A stretch of 64,000 nucleotides of DNA, from contig CM068551.1 of NCBI GenBank assembly GCA_035048495.1, positions 19,346,248-19,410,247 of the forward strand, written 5' to 3'. The DNA comes from Euptelea pleiosperma. Taxonomy: Eukaryota; Streptophyta; Magnoliopsida; Ranunculales; Eupteleaceae. Under the pieces are notes generated by a model. That model was given only the letters and a program-made list of their open reading frames with translations, did not search any database and was not told the origin of the DNA. This document shows, piece after piece, positions 11,103 to 22,900 of this stretch (position 1 is its first letter; each line of letters opens with the position of its first letter). Position numbers and translations under genes: made by a program.

Positions 11103-11486
11103 GGATAGAATGACTCATGCTATTCTTACTATTGATTACTAATGGACTCGCGGCCCACATGCAGAGGAGTTAAGAGCTAATTTTTGGTGAGGAGTGAGGA
11201 GATCATCCTCACCAAAAATCAGTAATTTTTAAAACTTTTATCCCTATCAAAGATGGACCTAAATTTATGGGTGAAAATGGATTAGTCCAAAAATTTTCAG
11301 TTTGCAATCTACTTTTCACAAGGCTACAAATGTTGGAATGTACTAATTTTTTGTGCGGTTGATATCTATGTTGCGAAGAATATCATCACCAAAATTAGCC
11401 CTTAACTCATCTGCATCTGGGCCCCACGTCGATTAACCATTCTATTAGTAAGAATAGCATGAGTCATTCTATCCCAACCTAATAAT
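11103..11486. mobile_element. MITE with GATAGAATGACTCATGC termini
   Basis: GATAGAATGACTCATGCTAT at about 11104 is the inverse of ATAGCATGAGTCATTCTATC at about 11455-11474. The inverted match continues inwards through the GGGCC(C)CA and TTAAGAGCTAATTTTTGGTG region. The inner part carries the GATCATCCTCACCAAAAAT block shared with 9020-9440 and 15430-15800. Confidence 0.65.
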
Positions 11487-11590
11487 CAGTTCCGGATCCA
11501 TCATTTTGAGAATAGGAACCGAAAAAAACCTGCAATATTGGTTCCGATTTTGGGTAATGTAGGAACCGGACCGGAACTGACAATTTTTCA

Positions 11591-11617
11591 CCCCCCCCCC
11601 CCCCCCCCCCCCCCCCC
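11591..11617 (+). repeat. Poly-C homopolymer (27 C)
   Basis: An uninterrupted run of 27 C lies in AT-rich intergenic DNA. Such a run is unusual and its exact length is sequencing-sensitive. Confidence 0.9.
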
Positions 11618-12528
11618 ATGATTTAAAAAAGCTGACATACCCCCCTATGACTCGGTGACCAGTGTTGAGCCGAGTTGACTACCAAATTTTGTATTAATAG
11701 ACAAAAAGTGCCCTTGTCTTCAACCTTAGAACAAGGGTTTGGGCCAAAACCCGAACCTCAAATCAAACATGAAAAGAGGAGATTAAAAATAAAATTAAAA
11801 ACCATTGTTGGTAAACTTGAGATTTTTTTGTTACTTTTTTTTATGAATTAAGCAAAGATTGAAAATAAAAACTATAAAAATAGATAAAAGTCACTGTGGA
11901 ATTCGATTTCTTTTTAAGATTGAGAGAATTCGCCTTTCCAAAATTCATGTCTCAAAAGCTTAAATTCTAAATTGATCTTATTCTTGTTTTTCATTTTTGT
12001 TAATGAAATTTTGAGAAATATGGTTGTATGCTTTATTTTTATTTTTTTTTCAAAACCTAGAGTTTTAAATTGTTGCTGGAGTAGTGGTCGGCCATAGACG
12101 AGACTCCGGTGGGTTGGTCGCCGGTGATGGGCGGCCAACCCATTGGAGTCTCTTGGCTGGTCGTCCTCCACAGCCGTACGATTTGGGGTTTAGGTTGAAG
12201 ACAAGGGCATTTCTATCATTTATTACAAATAACGTATTTGAAATTTTGAATAGCAGCCCTAGACAAAGCTACTTTTGAAAAGCTACAAAATATTCTAACA
12301 TTCTAGAGTTCAGGAGCTTTCAAATTAGTACTAATTTGACTATCTTTAATTTTAAATGATGGGTTCATTTTTTCTATTTTTAATTGGTAGACATTATTGA
12401 CTACTGATTCCAACCCAATTTTTTAATAATTTTGTTTTAAATTTAAAACTAACAAATATTTATTGAACAAAAATTATAAAAATATTTTCCAGATCGAAAA
12501 CCCAATATCAGGGAGATGGTAGAAACCA
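11618..12528. other. Gene-free AT-rich stretch
   Basis: The stretch contains a small inverted pair around 12075-12170 (GGTCGCCGGTGATGGGCGGCC against earlier GGTCGGCC words) and AT-rich DNA on both sides. I see no gene. Confidence 0.4.
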
Positions 12529-13052
12529 AGGTTTAAAAGGGGCCATTATGACAGTATAACGGACTGGGGGGCGTTAATGTTTTTCCTATTATAACGACCG
12601 TTATAACGAATTGTAATGCTCAGGGGAAAAATATAAACTAATGGCACCAAAATTCAAATTATCAATAAAAAATAACGGAAATAAGAGGCATTTTTTTCCA
12701 CAAATTTTGCAGAAAATAAATAAGGAAAAATTGTTTGAGATGATTTGGGCATGTACAATGAAGACCGACAACAATACCAATGAGAAGGATCGCTTTAGTA
12801 CAAGTTCAAAGCTCTAAAAGGTCGAGGAAGACAAAATCAAAGTCGAGGAAGACAGTAGGTTCAAAATACTGGCAATAATGCCTGAAAATTCTGAAGGAGC
12901 AATGAGAAATGACAGAGAGGGTTACCTTCACTAACCCTCCGTGGCTTTGTATGTAAAAAAAAAATTATTATGAACGGGATAGGTCAGAATCCATAATAAT
13001 GCCTTTATTTTCATTATAACGGCCTTTTTTTTTTAAGCTAAACCATGGTACT
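12529..13052. mobile_element. CCGTTATAACGG-family element, long copy
   Basis: The left end reads ACCAAGGTTTAAAAGGGGCC and the right end, inverted, TACCATGGTTTAGCTTAAAA. Subterminal blocks hold CATTATGACAGTATAACGGA, CCGTTATAACGAATTG and, near the right end, CATTATAACGGCC. The interior (about 12650-13000) includes unrelated purine-rich DNA that may be a passenger or a later insertion. This is the longest copy with both ends visible. Confidence 0.6.
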
Positions 13053-13572
13053 AATATCTAAATTTTGGAAATAGAGAATAGAGAATCGTCAATGGTCAAG
13101 AGTCTTGGGCCCTGTTTGGTTCAATGCAAATCGGATGCAATGCAATCACTTGCCACGGTTATGTGATTACAAGTGATTGGTTGGGGGGGCGTGCAAGTGG
13201 TTGCCAAGCCCTTGCAAACTCTTTAAGAAAATGGATGCAAGCATGTGCAGCCCAAAAACCGCGGTAAATGACTGCAATACAACTCACCCCATGTACACTG
13301 GAGTGCAAAATGCATCTCAGTGCAGCGAATCAAGCAAGTCCTTAATGACTGTCTCCTGATGGGTGTACGTACTGCGATAGGGTCACAAACTTTCATTCAT
13401 GAAAACCGTTGTGTGGCACTCGTGTAACCCATCGAAGCCATATTAAGGTATGTATAACGGTGTTGCAAGACCTCCAGTGGGCAGACACCAAAGAGAACGT
13501 TGGGTTAGGGACTGCAGGGGCCGTATCCACCATAAGGTCAATAAGTGAGGTGAGAGAAAGCCCCAGCCCACT

Positions 13573-14635
13573 AACCATATGGATGTTTAGCCCACCTCTT
13601 GTTGGCATGGATATACAAACCAAAAAATTAACCTGATTGGTTATCTCTAGCCATAGATTTTAGTACTAAAAATGATTCTAGCCATTGGATTCAACAATGT
13701 TTTTTGAGTAGTAAATCCAATGGCTAGAAATCATCAATCGAGCTGATTTTGTATGCGAAGTGAGGGTGAAGCCGGCATGTATGGCGTCACCCAACCCCGA
13801 TTTTTTGCTTTATGATATAAATAGATAACTAGGCGGTGTCGGGTGCGTTGCATGTGAGTGATTGTATAGGGCCACCTCAAAGTTGATGACAGACCACAAC
13901 TTAAGCCACGTGGTACCCTCTTGCAGATCACTGACTGTATGGATGTTTGGCGCATCCCTAGATGGACTTACATACCAAAATTCAACTTGATTAGTAATTT
14001 TTATCCATTGGATTAGAGTCTTTTCCATGATTTATTTTAACCCTACATTTCAAGCGTTATTTGGGATACTCAGATCCAAAGGTTTGAAATCACAAGTTTG
14101 ACTGATTTTTGGTAAGTAGGTCTACCTGGAGATGGTCCAAACATCCATACAGTCAGTAGCCTCTAAGAGTGTGTCACGTGGCCCACACAATTGTGAACCG
14201 GGTGTGAAGGGTGTGCCCCAATAACTACGATTTTTTGTTTTAAAGTAATATAGGTTTTTATTACTACTTTAAAGCCAAAACTGAGGTTGGGGCACGCCCT
14301 TCAAATGACGCTCATCAATGTTGATCAAGTAGGAGGTCTATCATCAACATTGAAGGCGGACAACCATGTGAGCCACATGTCACAATCTTAGAGACTACTG
14401 ACCATATGGATGTTTGGTCATCCTAGGTAGACCTATATACCAAAAATTAAAGACTCTAATCCAATGGATAGAAATTACAAATCATATTGAATTTTACTAG
14501 TGTAAGTCCAGCTAGGGATGGGCCAAACATTCATATGGTAAGTGGTCTCTAAGAGTGTGCCACGTGGCTCATACTATGGTCTATCGCCAACATTGATGAG
14601 GCCCGCTACAATCACTCACATGCTGCCCCCTAGTA
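13573..14635. mobile_element. Cluster of palindromic CACGTGGC-family MITEs, nested in outer inverted repeats
   Basis: Three units follow each other. The unit at about 13573-13745 has inverted CCATTGGATT/AATCCAATGG arms. The unit at about 13903-14180 runs from GCCACGTGG to GTGTCACGTGGC, with inverted ATATGGATGTTTGG-type and AAAATTCAACTTGATTAG-type arms. The unit at about 14368-14565 ends in GTGCCACGTGGC. Between them, 14203-14303 is a near-perfect hairpin (GAAGGGTGTGCCCCAA facing TTGGGGCACGCCCTTC). An outer pair (GTTGATGACAGACCAC near 13880; GGTCTATCGCCAACATTGAT near 14580) suggests insertion inside an older palindromic element. Confidence 0.6.
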
Positions 14636-15430
14636 TACATAGGGAGAAAAGGTCCCGTAATTTTGAAAATTCAAATTCCCCCGTGAAAAAACTGTTTTTT
14701 TTTTTTTTTAAATAATTCACAAATTGTACGTGTGAATTATTCAGCTGACCCAAAACTTTGCGAATTTTTCCAAAACATTGAAAAGCTTGACCATATTATA
14801 TTCTTAACTATTCCCATAGTATGCTCTAATCATTTGATTTGGTTCGAAATCTTGCCCATTTTACTACACTTCAGCTTGTAATTTTGGCATGCAGCCCAGC
14901 CCGTTAAGTCCTTGGGCCGGGCTCGGCCCTGTCCCCATCGAAGCCTGGTCCAGCCTGAAAATGGCCCGACTGTTAACATTTTTCATTTTTTTTTAAAACT
15001 TGACAGGCCTGACCCAGGCAGAGGCCCGCCGCCACGGCTCCATAGGTCACATCGTCAATTGAACATTATCGGCAGGGCGACTTAACCCAGCATCACTGGC
15101 TCCATTGGAGTGTGAACGATATACATAGCTCCGTCGTGGGACTCTAGTTGACGGCCTTAATAAACTTGACATGGTTAGCTACCGAGGCTTAGTCTTTCTC
15201 TACAAAAGATGTCACTGGACATTGCACTGCCATTAATATAACAAGTGACAGTGGTTGTCTCCCCAGTTATACCCCCTCTTATAGGCTTCAATAAACAAGG
15301 GCCGGGATCTTATCCCCCAACTAGACGGTGGATCTCAGCTACTCACACCCAATTTTGAAAAGCGTTTTGTTGGTGACTAAGAAAAGAACGAAAAATAAAT
15401 CATGGAAGATACATACTATATTTATAGAAT
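14636..15430. other. Gene-free stretch
   Basis: Poly-T (14696-14711) and GC-richer text around 14895-15060 (GGCCCG and CCTGG words) suggest old repeat DNA. No frame is supported as coding. Confidence 0.4.
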
Positions 15431-15800
15431 TTAATTAAGGGTCGTGAAGGGGGACAACCATTTGGCGGACCTACATAGAAGATGAATCAATGGCTGAATT
15501 TTGGTGAGGATGATCTCTATGGTGAATAGATCATCCTCACAAAAATTTACATCATTCCAACATTCGTAGACTGGTTTAGAAGTTGAAGAATTATGTACCG
15601 TCTATTTTTTCCGTGTAACTTTAAAACAACATTTGATGGGGTTAGAAATTTCAGAATGGGCTGATTTTTTGTTGGAGTGATCTATATGATGAGAAGATCA
15701 TCCTCACCAAAAATTATCCATTGATTCATCTTCTAGGTGGGTCCACCAAAATGGTTGTAAAAATAGTTGTCAAAAAATGGTTGTCCCCCGATAATTTTAC
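15430..15800. mobile_element. MITE family with GATCATCCTCACCAAAAAT arms, copy 3
   Basis: GGGGGACAACCATTTGGCGG near 15449 is answered by AAAAAATGGTTGTCCCCCG near 15774. Inner inverted blocks are GATGAATCAATGG/CCATTGATTCATC and GAGGATGATCTC/GATCATCCTC. The middle carries the same AGTTGAAGAATTATG text as the copy at 9020-9440, confirming family identity. Confidence 0.65.
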
Positions 15801-15987
15801 TAAAATTTCAAGTAATATGTGAACAGTGAATGGCTAGTAGTTCTATTCATTGTACAGAAAAGAAAAAAAAAACATAGTTCTCATCTCCGGTAAAACACCA
15901 ACCAAATGATCAATGAGGATCAAGCTCCATATGTAGAAGAGTCCAGTTCTGCCAAAGCCATATGATATCTAGTTACATTACAAATTT

Positions 15988-16200
15988 AAAGGGTGAAACT
16001 AAGGTTTAAAAAGAGGCCGTTTTAACGTTATAACGGACTGGGGGTGTTACCGTGAAAATGGATATTAAAATGAATTGTAACAGATGGGCAAAAATGAAAA
16101 AAGAATAGAATTTAACGTAAATAATGGGAAAAAATGGGTTTGAAATTCAAATTTTAAAAACAAAAAAAAAAACGAAAATAACAGTTATTTTTTTTCACAA
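15988..16200. mobile_element. CCGTTATAACGG-family element, partial
   Basis: CTAAGGTTTAAAAAGAGGCCG starts the unit and is followed by TTTAACGTTATAACGGACTG and GTGTTACCG, as in the copies at 12529 and 29221. Its right end runs into a LINE fragment. Confidence 0.55.
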
Positions 16201-16204
16201 TATG

Positions 16205-16560
16205 CATTTGCTATCTTGTTTCCACCATATGATATCTTCCACTTGGCTAAGAAAGGATGCATCATTGACTCTTAGGAGGTTTGCCACACTTGATGCTTCT
16301 CTTTCATTGAGGTTTCTTTGGAATCCGAAATCCCAAGCAAGAAAAACATCACCTATAGTCTGCATCTAACTAACAGCGGTCAATTTCTTTCTAGAAATAA
16401 AATAAAATAAAGGTCGTGAAAGTCCGACTCTAACGTAGATTCAGAGCACCAAATGTCTTTCCAGAACAATACTTTATTGCCTTTCCCTAATTAGAAAACC
16501 ACCCCTTATCATGTGATTCCTAGTTATTGGATTTGAGAATTTTTTTTAACTTAATTATCA
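16205..16560 (-). pseudogene. LINE fragment (zf-RVT region), decayed
   Basis: On the minus strand the translation includes GNKVLFWKDIWC, the typical G-x-x-x-x-FW-x-D-x-W motif near the C-terminal end of plant LINE reverse transcriptases. It is followed by AWDFGFQRNLNERE and VANLLRVNDASFL. Frames are interrupted. Both ends are lost; the left side abuts a CCGTTATAACGG-family element. Confidence 0.6.
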
Positions 16561-17102
16561 TGGGCCTTGTAACCAGGTCCAAATATGAAAAGCATTGAGT
16601 TCAAGCCCATGATAATAATGAAAAAAAGAGTGCTCAATACCAACAGCAAGGAATCACTTATCAGGCTGACCTTTGGGATGTAGGTTCAAGGAGTGGGCCA
16701 ACCATCATGGGTCATACGGATCCGTTGCCAATACCTCAGGCTTCCTCGTATTAGAGGTTAACTAGTTTTGGATGGTGGCCATATTTTCTTTTCTGATGAA
16801 GAATCTGAATGGTTAAACAGTGTTGTTTATAGATCAATAAAAGAGCTGGTTTAACATTTGGACGACCTAGATTAATGAACAAGTTTACCACTTTTTAGGA
16901 AATCTCGTAGGAGCAGACATCATGCTTGGACTGTAGACCTAGGAAATTGCACCAATTGTTGCGATGCAAAATGTTCTTGGGATAAAGCTCAGCTTTAAAA
17001 CTCGTAGAGTTGCGACTGGAAACTCGGCCGAGTTGACTCAATGTGATTTTGGGTTGTTGAGTCGACTCGGTCTAATGTGTTGTTGAGTTTCATGTCTATA
17101 TT

Positions 17103-17425
17103 AACAAGGTTTTAAATGACCCATTATAACATTATAACGGTCTCATAACATTACGACGACCATTATAATGGGGTCATATCAATCACGTCTGAGAAAAAAT
17201 GCCAAAAATTCTTATTTTAATATCTTTTTCTTTATTATAAAAACCTGATAACAATAAAAAATGATTTTTTCCAAAATAACGGCTGTTATAATGGATACAA
17301 TTGCAATTATAACATATCCCGTTCTTTTGGGTTTGGCCGTTATAACGGGAAAAATGCAATGGGGTTGGGCATTACCGTTCTAAGACCATTACTCTGTTAT
17401 AAGTGCATTTTTTTTAAAGCATGGT
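17103..17425. mobile_element. CCGTTATAACGG-family element
   Basis: It starts in ACAAGGTTTTAAATGACCC and ends in TTTTTTAAAGCATGGTTTAT. The interior repeats CATTATAACATTATAACGG, GCTGTTATAATGG and CCGTTATAACGGG. Confidence 0.55.
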
Positions 17426-19129
17426 TTATAATTCTCAACTTTTTATATATTTTATTTAATCAACTCGACCTTTCCTGTTTTAAAACACTGATATTATTTC
17501 TACATCGCTACTCGACTGCGTGTACATTCCCAATAATGGTTGAAAATCAGGCAACCCGAGACAGTATGGTTCGGTCCCTACCAATCCCGAGTTGGATCGG
17601 GCAATCCAACTCGGGATCACCCGATACTTCGAACCATGGTCTCAATGACCTATTTGGAGCTAAAGTCCATTAAAACAATGAATTACAGCTACATTTTTTT
17701 TCTTCTTCTTCTTCCTAATTTTCTAGAGTTCATCAAGGTTTTCTCTTCTAGAATCAGAGTCTAGCTAAGAACAATTTGATCTTGTCTCAATGCCCATTAT
17801 TTCTTAGTTTTATATTCATTCAATCTTCCCCAAAAAAAAAAAAAAAAAATCCTCAAAAATGCAAACTCAAAAGTCTTAGCTTCTCCAAGTTGTCTCCATA
17901 TGTGATGGAAAATCTTGGCTTGTAACAAGACCAAATTCCTGAAGACCCATTGATCCATTTCTTCACTATCTTCATCTTGAAATGACTACTCCATTGTCCT
18001 TCTTGTGGGTTTTTTTTGTTTCCCCTTAAAAGTTTAGATTATCTCATATATCATAGGTGCAAGACTTAGAAAACCTGCTCCTTGTTCAAACAACATCTCA
18101 ATCTAATTGAAATAAAAATAAGTATTCCATATTCTAAGATAATACACACTTAAGCTTGAAAACGAAGCATGCTACTTATGTCCCTCGATAACCTAGCATT
18201 GCCACATATGGGATATCCAATGTGTCGTCGGGATCATCATCACTGAAAGAAACGTTTGTGTGAGAATCCCTCGCAACTTGTGTTGAACACCGATAATCAA
18301 GAAAAAAACCATGTTAATTATGTGTAGACCCGACAATGACTTTAACCGTAAAATAGGGTTTTCGAGGGCTATATCTCACCGAATTCTATCTTTTTTTTTA
18401 ATCTATAATTATGGTCAAGCGATCGATAGAAGCATATGGAGCCCAATCTGAATTATAAAAAAAAAAAAAACAATAAGCTTGAAGAAATGTGACAATAAGA
18501 CAAGCTAATTAAAGTTTATAAGGGGGTGTTGTAACACTAAAAAATATAGAAAATTAGAGTTCTAGAAACGCTAGATATCTGGCAATCATCCATACACGTG
18601 CAGCGGCCCCATCAGCCACGACTATGTCGGCTTGACTAGTCGTCGAGGGCCACATGTCAACATCATTCTCCACAATAATTCTGTTGACCAGCTTGTGTGA
18701 TACTGCCAAATTTGACCCCCCCATTCCAAACTTAGTAGCAAATTCTCTGTGAACTGAGGCAACACAGGGAAGGGGGGAGAGAAGAGATGATCCAAATTTT
18801 AAATTCTAAAGTTATTCTATATATGTTTTCTTAACTATTTCGTCTTTACTAAGGCAAAGACCCTTGTTTTAACGCTTTTATCCATCTTGTGGAAAACGGA
18901 ACTAATCCAGCTGGTGATGACGTGCTGTGGTATCTGGAGTGGGACCCGCTGTGTAAAATTAGTGGTCGCTCGTGCGGCGTGTCTTTGTTCGACTGAGGGA
19001 CGGACCATTTCTTACTTTTGTTTGATAGAGTTGGTGACGTCATTGTTCTGGCTCGTGGATTCCTATTTGGCACGTGCACGGTAATCCCGAGGTAAGATAA
19101 CAATGTGACTCGGGTTTTGCTTATTCTGA
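17426..19129. other. Gene-free stretch
   Basis: AT-rich DNA with homopolymer runs (17831-17849 and 18460-18473) and a self-complementary GATCGGGCAATCC patch near 17590. No gene was recognised. Confidence 0.4.
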
Positions 19130-19407
19130 GTAAGTCTTCTGTCACAACGCACAATACGAACCACGTGGCTCATTCTTAGTGAACGTTGACCGTATAGATG
19201 TTTGGCCAATCCCTCGGTGGACCTCTAAACCAAAAATCAGACTGATTATTGATTTCTAAAAGCGATTCGATTGAAGTTATTTTCATGGGTTGATTTTAAC
19301 GGTAGGAATTTGAGAATTATTGGTGGACTGGCCAAACATCCATATGTTCACCGTCCAATAAGACTGTGCCACGTGGCTTGTATTGTGCGTTGTGACAGAA
19401 GTTTTAC
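19130..19407. mobile_element. CACGTGGC-family MITE with ~95-bp terminal inverted repeats
   Basis: CTTCTGTCACAACGCACAAT at about 19136 is the exact inverse of ATTGTGCGTTGTGACAGAAG at about 19382-19401. The match continues inwards through CCACGTGGC, GACCGTATAGATGTTTGGCC and GGTGGACC. The centre is about 90 bp and non-coding. This is the best-preserved member of the family in the window. Confidence 0.75.
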
Positions 19408-19457
19408 TCGCTTTTTCTCTTCTTTTTCAATCTTTTCCGGGGCTCTTCTTTGATGCA

Positions 19458-19752
19458 GACTTCTGTGTCAAAATTTTGATGCAGAAGTCCCTCAAATTGC
19501 AACGTAGTAGACCGGGCCCACTGCCCCCCTCTCTTGAATGGCTGGTCCATACTATGATAGACTACACACCCATGATGAAAAAGTGCTCAAATCCAATGGA
19601 TAGGGATAACTAATCAGACTGATTTTTCGTGTGTGAGTCCACCAAGATGTGGGCCAAACATTCGAGGGAGGGGAGCAGTGGGCTCGAAAGATTCTACTAC
19701 GTGGTGGCAATTTGAGGGACTTTTGCATCAAAATTTTGATAAAGAAGATAGA
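19458..19752. mobile_element. Palindromic MITE, CTTCTGTGTCAAAATTTTGATG termini
   Basis: The left arm (CAAAATTTTGATGCAGAAGT, CCCTCAAATTGC, ACGTAGTAGA, GGGCCCACTGC) is matched in reverse by the right arm (GAGCAGTGGGCTC, TCTACTACGT, GCAATTTGAGGG, CATCAAAATTTTG). The centre has the AATCAGACTGATTTTT and CCAATGGATA segments of the CACGTGGC family, so its ends may have replaced or captured that family's core. Confidence 0.7.
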
Positions 19753-19837
19753 TTTTTCCTCTTTTCTGTGGGAGGAGAGTTGAACTAGTAAAATTTCGGT
19801 CGTTGCTAAAGTAAGTGATCCACTGACTGCTGCCAAT

Positions 19838-19950
19838 ATAGGCCACGTGGCACACTATTAGAGCACACTTTTAGCATGTAGGTCCACCTAGGGATGAGCC
19901 AAACATCCATACGGTCAGCGTCCTCTAAAGTGTGTCACGTGGCTTACATT
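19838..19950. mobile_element. Short CACGTGGC-family copy
   Basis: GGCCACGTGGCACACTATTA at 19840 faces GTGTCACGTGGCTTAC at about 19936, with the GGTCCACCTAGGGATGAGCC and CATCCATACGGTCAG segments between. It is an internally deleted copy. Confidence 0.6.
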
Positions 19951-22900
19951 GTGGTGTGTGCCAGCAAAGTTCTACACGTATGGATTTTTTTTATAGGGAC
20001 GACACTCTAGCTCGTCGTCTCAAGGTCTAGACCATGATGTTCATTGAGATTCCTTCACAGGAATCCCAAGGCGCTTCGAAGGGCAACTTTAACGCATCAA
20101 CAGACCGATTAACCAATAGTTTATGACCCTATTTCCATTTATCCCAGTTCTGAGATTACTTTCAGTAAAGGAATTGGAACCGGAACAAGTAGGGCCCAAA
20201 ACTGACATATATATAATAGGATTTGGTTCTGAGTATCCTTGAATTGGGATTGGATCAGAACCAAAATTAGTAACACCCAGAACAAACTTATATAATAGTG
20301 CTAAGGTTGTTGTCAATTTTTTTTTTTTTTTTTTTTTTTTAATTTAATTACATATACAATAGATGGGCACTCGGAATGGTATCCGATGGGAAATTAGGAT
20401 TTGTTGGATCCAGATTTTGGACCACCCATTATAGTATTAAAACTGGAATCAATAAGGCCCAAAAAGCGTCATCTGTGGTAGGTTCCGGTTCTCGGCACAC
20501 TGGTACCCTAAAAAGCCCTCTGATACATTATCGAATGAGCTATTATTTGATCCATCATAAGCGAATCAAACCATATACAAGCTCGAATACACGTAAAGTG
20601 AGGAGATCACTCTTGTATAATTTTTTATTTTTTTTAACTATTAACCAACATCGGTATTTTTTTTATTTATATTAATTAATTTACAATTAATTTTAAATTT
20701 TTTAGTTTTGATTGTAAATTTAAAGTAGAGGGAATCATTTTAATTTAATTAAATGATTCGGTACAGTGTACGCCTTTTAGAACATGCCTTACACTCAACA
20801 GGTTGATGATGATAATGGTGACCTGGTGGTGGGGCTTGCAAGTGACAATCATATAGAAATTTGTTACAAGGACTTGAGACACCATTAAACATAGTATTCG
20901 GTGGTAATAAATCATGTAGATCGATCTCCGTGCCTCGTGCACGTGCACGTGCTCGATTATTTTCTCTTAATTTTTCTGATCCTCGGATTCCGCGGCACCC
21001 TTATCATCATCTTCATCATCATCAACAATATTATTATTATTATTATTATAAAATTAAAAATAAATAAAAAAACCAAGGAAAGAGCTAGTTATAGGACCTA
21101 AAAAGCTGTGTGAATGAAATGGGTAAGTAAGGAGATGGGAGGATAAGGAAGCTGTGTTTAATTAGTTAGGTAAAAAAGATATCCCATAAAAGTCACTATG
21201 TAGGGCTAGAAAGGCTTCTTGGGATTATTTGAATTGAAGCCCCCCACCACACTTATTGCCTAAGTGAGATTATTTTAATAATCCCATTAATGAAAATGCC
21301 TTTTCTTGTCCCCAAGATCATTCTTTCCCTTCATGGTTAAGTGGCCAACAAGTACAGATGACTGAAAACCATTCCAAGCAAAGGTGTGGGATAATGGCTT
21401 CCAGTGAGGCCGGTGCCATGCACAACCCTGTTATATGTCCCACTGCGTCGTCGCATTCGGCCGTAGGTTAGTCCAATCATCATCCTAAGCTATATAGCAT
21501 GTCCCTTCCATTGGTTGGAAATTTTAGTCCTCGATCTACGTGGTACCGTGGTTAATCAGAGAGTTATAAGAGGTTAATTGCATTCTAGTGCATGTGTGGC
21601 ACAAGAAAGTGATTAATGATTGTATATGATATTAATTATTGATAATTATTTGGTATTGCTCGACAAGCTGTGACCTGCAATACTAAAACAAATGGAAAAC
21701 TAAATCTCTCTCTCTCTCTCTCTCTCGTTGTGCTTCCCTTGGTCAAGTGTTCTATTCCAGGGTCACTATCTTTTGTTTGATTCAATTTGGAATATGCTCT
21801 TATTTCTACATTTACATTTGGGATGATCTGTAACCCCATAAAACACTGTTTATAAATGCCATGGCCATACATGCTCCGCATGTTCTAGGGACCCACCACC
21901 TAAGATTTCTTCGAAGAAATCTTCTTTTGATGATACGGATGGATGTTTCAAAAGTTTGATACATCAGCCTGATTGGGACCCTTTGACCCATTCTTGTTTG
22001 GCCTCCATCTTAGGTAAACTTAATTAACACTCCAAAAATCAGCCTGATTGGTGATTCATCATGAGTTGTTAACCCATCCATAGGCCTGTTCCTCAAGCCC
22101 ATAATGAAAATGCTTAAATCCAATGGCTAGAAATCAGTAATGAGCTGGCTATTTTTTAGCGTGTAGGTCCATAAAGTGGTGGGCCAAACATTCATGATGT
22201 TAATGGGCAGCCAAAAAGGGTGCCACTAGTCATTTTGAGGGAAGGATATAATGTATCAACTTTTGAAACGGATGTCCGTTTCAAAGATCGGCTCAAGATC
22301 TCCCAAGTCAAAATCAACCTCATCAGATGATCCTAGCAGTTTGATCAACCAAAGTACACTAGAGTTTTGTCCCTTCAAAGGATTCAATAGATTGGATGGT
22401 TGTGATCGAGTGACTCCCCTAGGCCACTGATGCAAATCTCCCAAGTGGAACATATTGAAAGGTGGGCCCTCCCCGAACCTTTCATGGCCAACTCTCATCC
22501 TTATATACTCAAGGACCATAACACTCCTAAGCAATATGAAACTATAAGTTAATTTTTTAAAAACTTTCGACTTCAAAGAGTAGAAACACTTTTGATTTTT
22601 CTTTCAAAACTTTCAATTCAAAGTCTTCTTAAAAGTTAGACGTAGAACAAAAGCAACATAGATAAAGGTCCTAGGTTCAAAACTCCTTAAGACACTTTTT
22701 TGCTTAGTAACACGTTTTTATTCAGACACTCATGTAACATGGGTACATTTAAAAAAAACAAAAAAAAAAAAAAAAGAAACCGTGGGTATTCAAGCATCTT
22801 AGAGCACCGACTAGTCCCCCCGGGGCACGGTAGTCACCTATTCCACACGTGTCGGAGTATACTGAGAGAGTTAATGTGGACTGAGCTAGCCTGTACATTA

